Shown: positions 5,698 through 7,283 of the stretch, piece after piece | How positions within the stretch are numbered: position 1 is the first letter of the stretch | How the letters are laid out: each line of letters starts with the position of its first letter | DNA from: PVC group bacterium | Lineage (GTDB): Bacteria; Verrucomicrobiota; Kiritimatiellia; UBA8416 | Direction of reading: 5' to 3' | Length of the DNA stretch: 7,283 nucleotides | Assembly: GCA_003567805.1 (NCBI GenBank) | Contig: PWYP01000038.1 | Location: 1 to 7,283 of the forward strand | Made by a program: the position numbers and the translations under genes | Notes under the pieces: generated by a model | What the model was told of the DNA's origin: nothing | Databases searched by the model: none | What the model saw: only the letters and a program-made list of their open reading frames with translations

Positions 5698-6873
5698 TCA
5701 TGGCATTTTTATTTTGCGGGTTTTCAAAAGCTGGCGAATTTCAGCGAGTTCGGCATTGTCAGGAGCACGGATGCTGGCGGAGAGAACAAGATCCCCGAGA
5801 CGGCCATTGGGCGTAAGAATGCGGCGCGATGCATCGGGCTCGGAATTAGCATGCGCCTTGTAATAGGCATAGATGTCGGCTTTGAGGCGCGCACGGACAG
5901 CCTTGGTTATCAGCTCAAGCTCTTCCAGCCGGTAGAGAAATGTCTCTGCCGAAACACCAAACCGGTGCTTCAGTCGCATGAGCATATCCCATGTCCACTG
6001 ATCCGGCCCCACACCCACCTGACGCACCGAAGATAGCACGGCCTCGGCGGGCATTAGGAACAACGCCGCAAACCGACGGGCGGCATGCTCGGCATCCAAT
6101 GAGCCAATATGCATGGCACCCTGCATTCCCCCATTATACAGATATACGCGTCCCAGCTCATAGCTGAGCCGGAAAAGCTGACGTTCCAAACTCAACCCCT
6201 GACTATTTACAAAGATAAACGCGTTCGCATTGGCACGGTCATAGCACGACAGACTTTTGATCTTTTCCGGCAACGGAAGAAACACGATCCGCAGTCCGGC
6301 ATTCTCGAGCAGTTCCAGATAATCAAAAATGACGGCTTCATTGACCCCGAGCAATGCGCGCACTTGTCCCACATATCGCTCGAATCCTTCCTCGCGCATC
6401 GGCAAGCGGATTTGCAAAGGAATCTGTGCCTGTTTCTGCACCCCACAAATATCTTCCAACGCCAGAAAGGCATCGATGATTCCTTCGAGGCTTGCGAGCT
6501 GCGCATCGGTCAATTGCTCCTTTACAGGATCAAAACGCACGAGCATGGCATGATACGCACGATAGTCTTGCGCCCCGACCCATTTCACATCTTCACTCTG
6601 GCGGACGAGCTGTCCGCAGGGAGACTTCGACTCCCGCACGACATACGTCTGCGGTTCCTTGCCGAGCAACTGATCCACGGAAATATCGAAGATGGCAGAG
6701 AGTTTGCACAAAACCGGTAGAGATGGCAGATGATGCCCGTTTTCCAGATAGTTCATGGGGCCGGTACGGATGCCCACCTTTTCGGCAAGTTGGGCCTGGG
6801 TCCAATGCCGACTCCGGCGCAACAAGCGAATGCGCTTGCCGAGTTCTTTGGCCTCTATTGCCCCGTTTTTCAT
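5698..6873 (-). CDS. XRE-family regulator with degenerate ImmA/IrrE-like domain
   Basis: This 391-aa protein is a probable transcriptional regulator. Residues 11-70 form an XRE/Cro-type helix-turn-helix (LGKRIRLLRRSRHWTQAQLA, ending in DISVDQLLGK). Residues of about 150-325 resemble the ImmA/IrrE domain (COG2856), ending in the familiar FAALFLMPAEAV and FGVSAETFLYRLEELELI. In that family a helix carries HExxH, which binds zinc and cleaves a partner repressor. Here the site reads FRLSYELGRVYL: only Glu239 remains and both His are lost (Y238, R242). I infer a sensor or scaffold domain rather than a protease. The ATG at 6873 is the only good start after an in-frame stop, although it lacks a close Shine-Dalgarno. 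No terminator is visible before cas9, so co-transcription with the cas operon is plausible. Its TGA overlaps an ATG (ATGA at 5698-5701) in the cas9 frame. A role in cas regulation is an inference from position. Confidence 0.88.
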   Translation of the reverse strand: MKNGAIEAKELGKRIRLLRRSRHWTQAQLAEKVGIRTGPMNYLENGHHLPSLPVLCKLSAIFDISVDQLLGKEPQTYVVRESKSPCGQLVRQSEDVKWVGAQDYRAYHAMLVRFDPVKEQLTDAQLASLEGIIDAFLALEDICGVQKQAQIPLQIRLPMREEGFERYVGQVRALLGVNEAVIFDYLELLENAGLRIVFLPLPEKIKSLSCYDRANANAFIFVNSQGLSLERQLFRLSYELGRVYLYNGGMQGAMHIGSLDAEHAARRFAALFLMPAEAVLSSVRQVGVGPDQWTWDMLMRLKHRFGVSAETFLYRLEELELITKAVRARLKADIYAYYKAHANSEPDASRRILTPNGRLGDLVLSASIRAPDNAELAEIRQLLKTRKIKMP

Positions 6874-6907
6874 ATTTATATGATATTCACATTCCTGTCA
6901 CAATCAA

Positions 6908-6918
6908 GTATATTATAC
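6908..6918. promoter_or_regulatory. Palindrome over the -10 box, candidate operator
   Basis: GTATATTATAC is a perfect 11-bp palindrome around its central base and covers the TATAAT box. XRE proteins often bind short palindromes over their own promoters, so autoregulation is plausible. The assignment rests on symmetry and position only. Confidence 0.4.
6912..6917 (-). promoter_or_regulatory. Predicted -10 box of the regulator (and perhaps cas) promoter
   Basis: A perfect TATAAT reads on the minus strand 38 nt before the regulator ATG, which would give a 5' leader of about 30 nt. No convincing -35 hexamer stands 16-18 bp upstream; the spacer contains a run of seven A residues. If the regulator and cas9 share a transcript, this would be the promoter of the whole locus. 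Confidence 0.5.
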
Positions 6919-7103
6919 GTATTTTTTTGTGCGCGTATATTCCGCTTTGGCTTTCGACATGTACAATCGAATGCAGAACACTCCTACCTCGATTCTCCAA
7001 GGTATATTGCATTACAAGCGCGTCCGCTTTCAATAATCTGTCAATCCATCAATTCGACCCTTTATTAGCTTTTAGATTGTCAGCGCGGCCATTCGTTCGC
7101 AAG

Positions 7104-7283
7104 ATGCCCCCCATGTCCATACGTGAAAAAATACCGATTCGTACCCTATTGTTGCTGTTTACTGTGATTGTCGCGGTAATCGTGGTTTTCATGCTGTTTG
7201 GTGATCGCGTCGAGGAATGGACCGAACTCGTCATGCTGCGCGCACAAGACAATCTCTGGCAAATCGGTTTTCTCGTTGTAGCC
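7104..7283 (+). CDS. N-terminal part of a probable membrane protein
   Basis: The frame is open from 7104 to the window edge (60 codons visible). After a short basic N-terminus (SIREKIPIRT) comes a clear transmembrane segment, LLLLFTVIVAVIVVFMLFG, then an amphipathic stretch (DRVEEWTELVMLRAQDN) and the start of another hydrophobic segment (IGFLVVA). The layout of one N-terminal helix, an acidic linker and a second hydrophobic region is like that of DedA/TVP38-type (VTT domain) membrane proteins, but no diagnostic motif is reached, so I leave the family open. The start could be the ATG at 7104 or the one at 7113; neither has a good Shine-Dalgarno. It is transcribed away from the CRISPR locus and is probably unrelated to it. 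Confidence 0.65.
   Translation, partial: MPPMSIREKIPIRTLLLLFTVIVAVIVVFMLFGDRVEEWTELVMLRAQDNLWQIGFLVVA

Larger units (their letters stand above)
6908..7008 (+). repeat. Three direct copies of GTATATT in the divergent intergenic region
   Basis: The heptamer GTATATT occurs at 6908-6914, 6935-6941 and 7002-7008 in the 230-bp space between the regulator and the divergent membrane-protein gene. The first copy is half of the palindrome over the -10 box. The spacings are 27 and 67 bp. They may be binding sites for the regulator, but AT-rich heptamers can also recur by chance. Confidence 0.4.

Noticed and set aside
5669..5720. Possible terminator between the regulator and cas9
   Set aside because: I found no stable stem followed by a T run on the minus strand in the 176-bp gap, so read-through into cas9 cannot be excluded.
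6109..6720. Open frame of 203 codons on the plus strand, opposite the regulator
   Set aside because: It lies wholly within the regulator gene, whose HTH and ImmA-like motifs are clear. No ribosome binding site or family resemblance supports it.
7049..7252. Minus-strand open frame of 67 codons at the right edge
   Set aside because: It overlaps the plus-strand frame that shows a clear transmembrane segment. Its own translation is low-complexity Ser/Thr/Asn without any motif.

Overview
The window holds a complete, compact type II-C CRISPR-Cas locus, nearly all on the minus strand. Read in the direction of transcription (right to left) the order is: an XRE/ImmA-like regulator (6873-5698), cas9 (5521-1649), cas1 (1656-748), cas2 (751-404), a tracrRNA gene (about 361-286), a roughly 115-bp leader, and a short CRISPR array (170-4). 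A divergent gene for a probable membrane protein starts near 7104 on the plus strand and runs off the right edge. No csn2 or cas4 is present, which together with the cas9-cas1-cas2 order supports subtype II-C.

cas9 overlaps cas1 by 8 nt, and cas1 overlaps cas2 by 4 nt (GTGA), so the three adaptation/effector genes look like one translationally coupled unit. The 1290-aa Cas9 keeps all visible RuvC and HNH catalytic residues. The tracrRNA can be read directly: a predicted promoter, a 16-bp anti-repeat fully complementary to the start of the CRISPR repeat (two G-U wobbles), and a strong intrinsic terminator. The array has only three repeats and two spacers in view, and its leftmost repeat is degenerate at the leader-distal end. 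It therefore probably ends inside the window.

The regulator upstream of cas9 is the least ordinary part. It has an N-terminal XRE helix-turn-helix fused to an ImmA/IrrE-like domain whose HExxH zinc motif reads YELGR, so it is probably not an active protease. No terminator is visible between it and cas9, and the 176-bp gap carries a run of ten G residues. Its promoter region has a perfect TATAAT box inside an 11-bp palindrome and three copies of GTATATT, which are candidate operator sites.

The organism cannot be named from this window. Moderate GC content, a Cas9 larger than the common ~1000-1100 aa II-C enzymes, and an HNH motif of the YDIEHTMPRS kind suggest a Gram-negative bacterium of the Bacteroidota or Verrucomicrobiota/PVC sort, or a Cas9 acquired from that pool. 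This is an inference from family resemblance.
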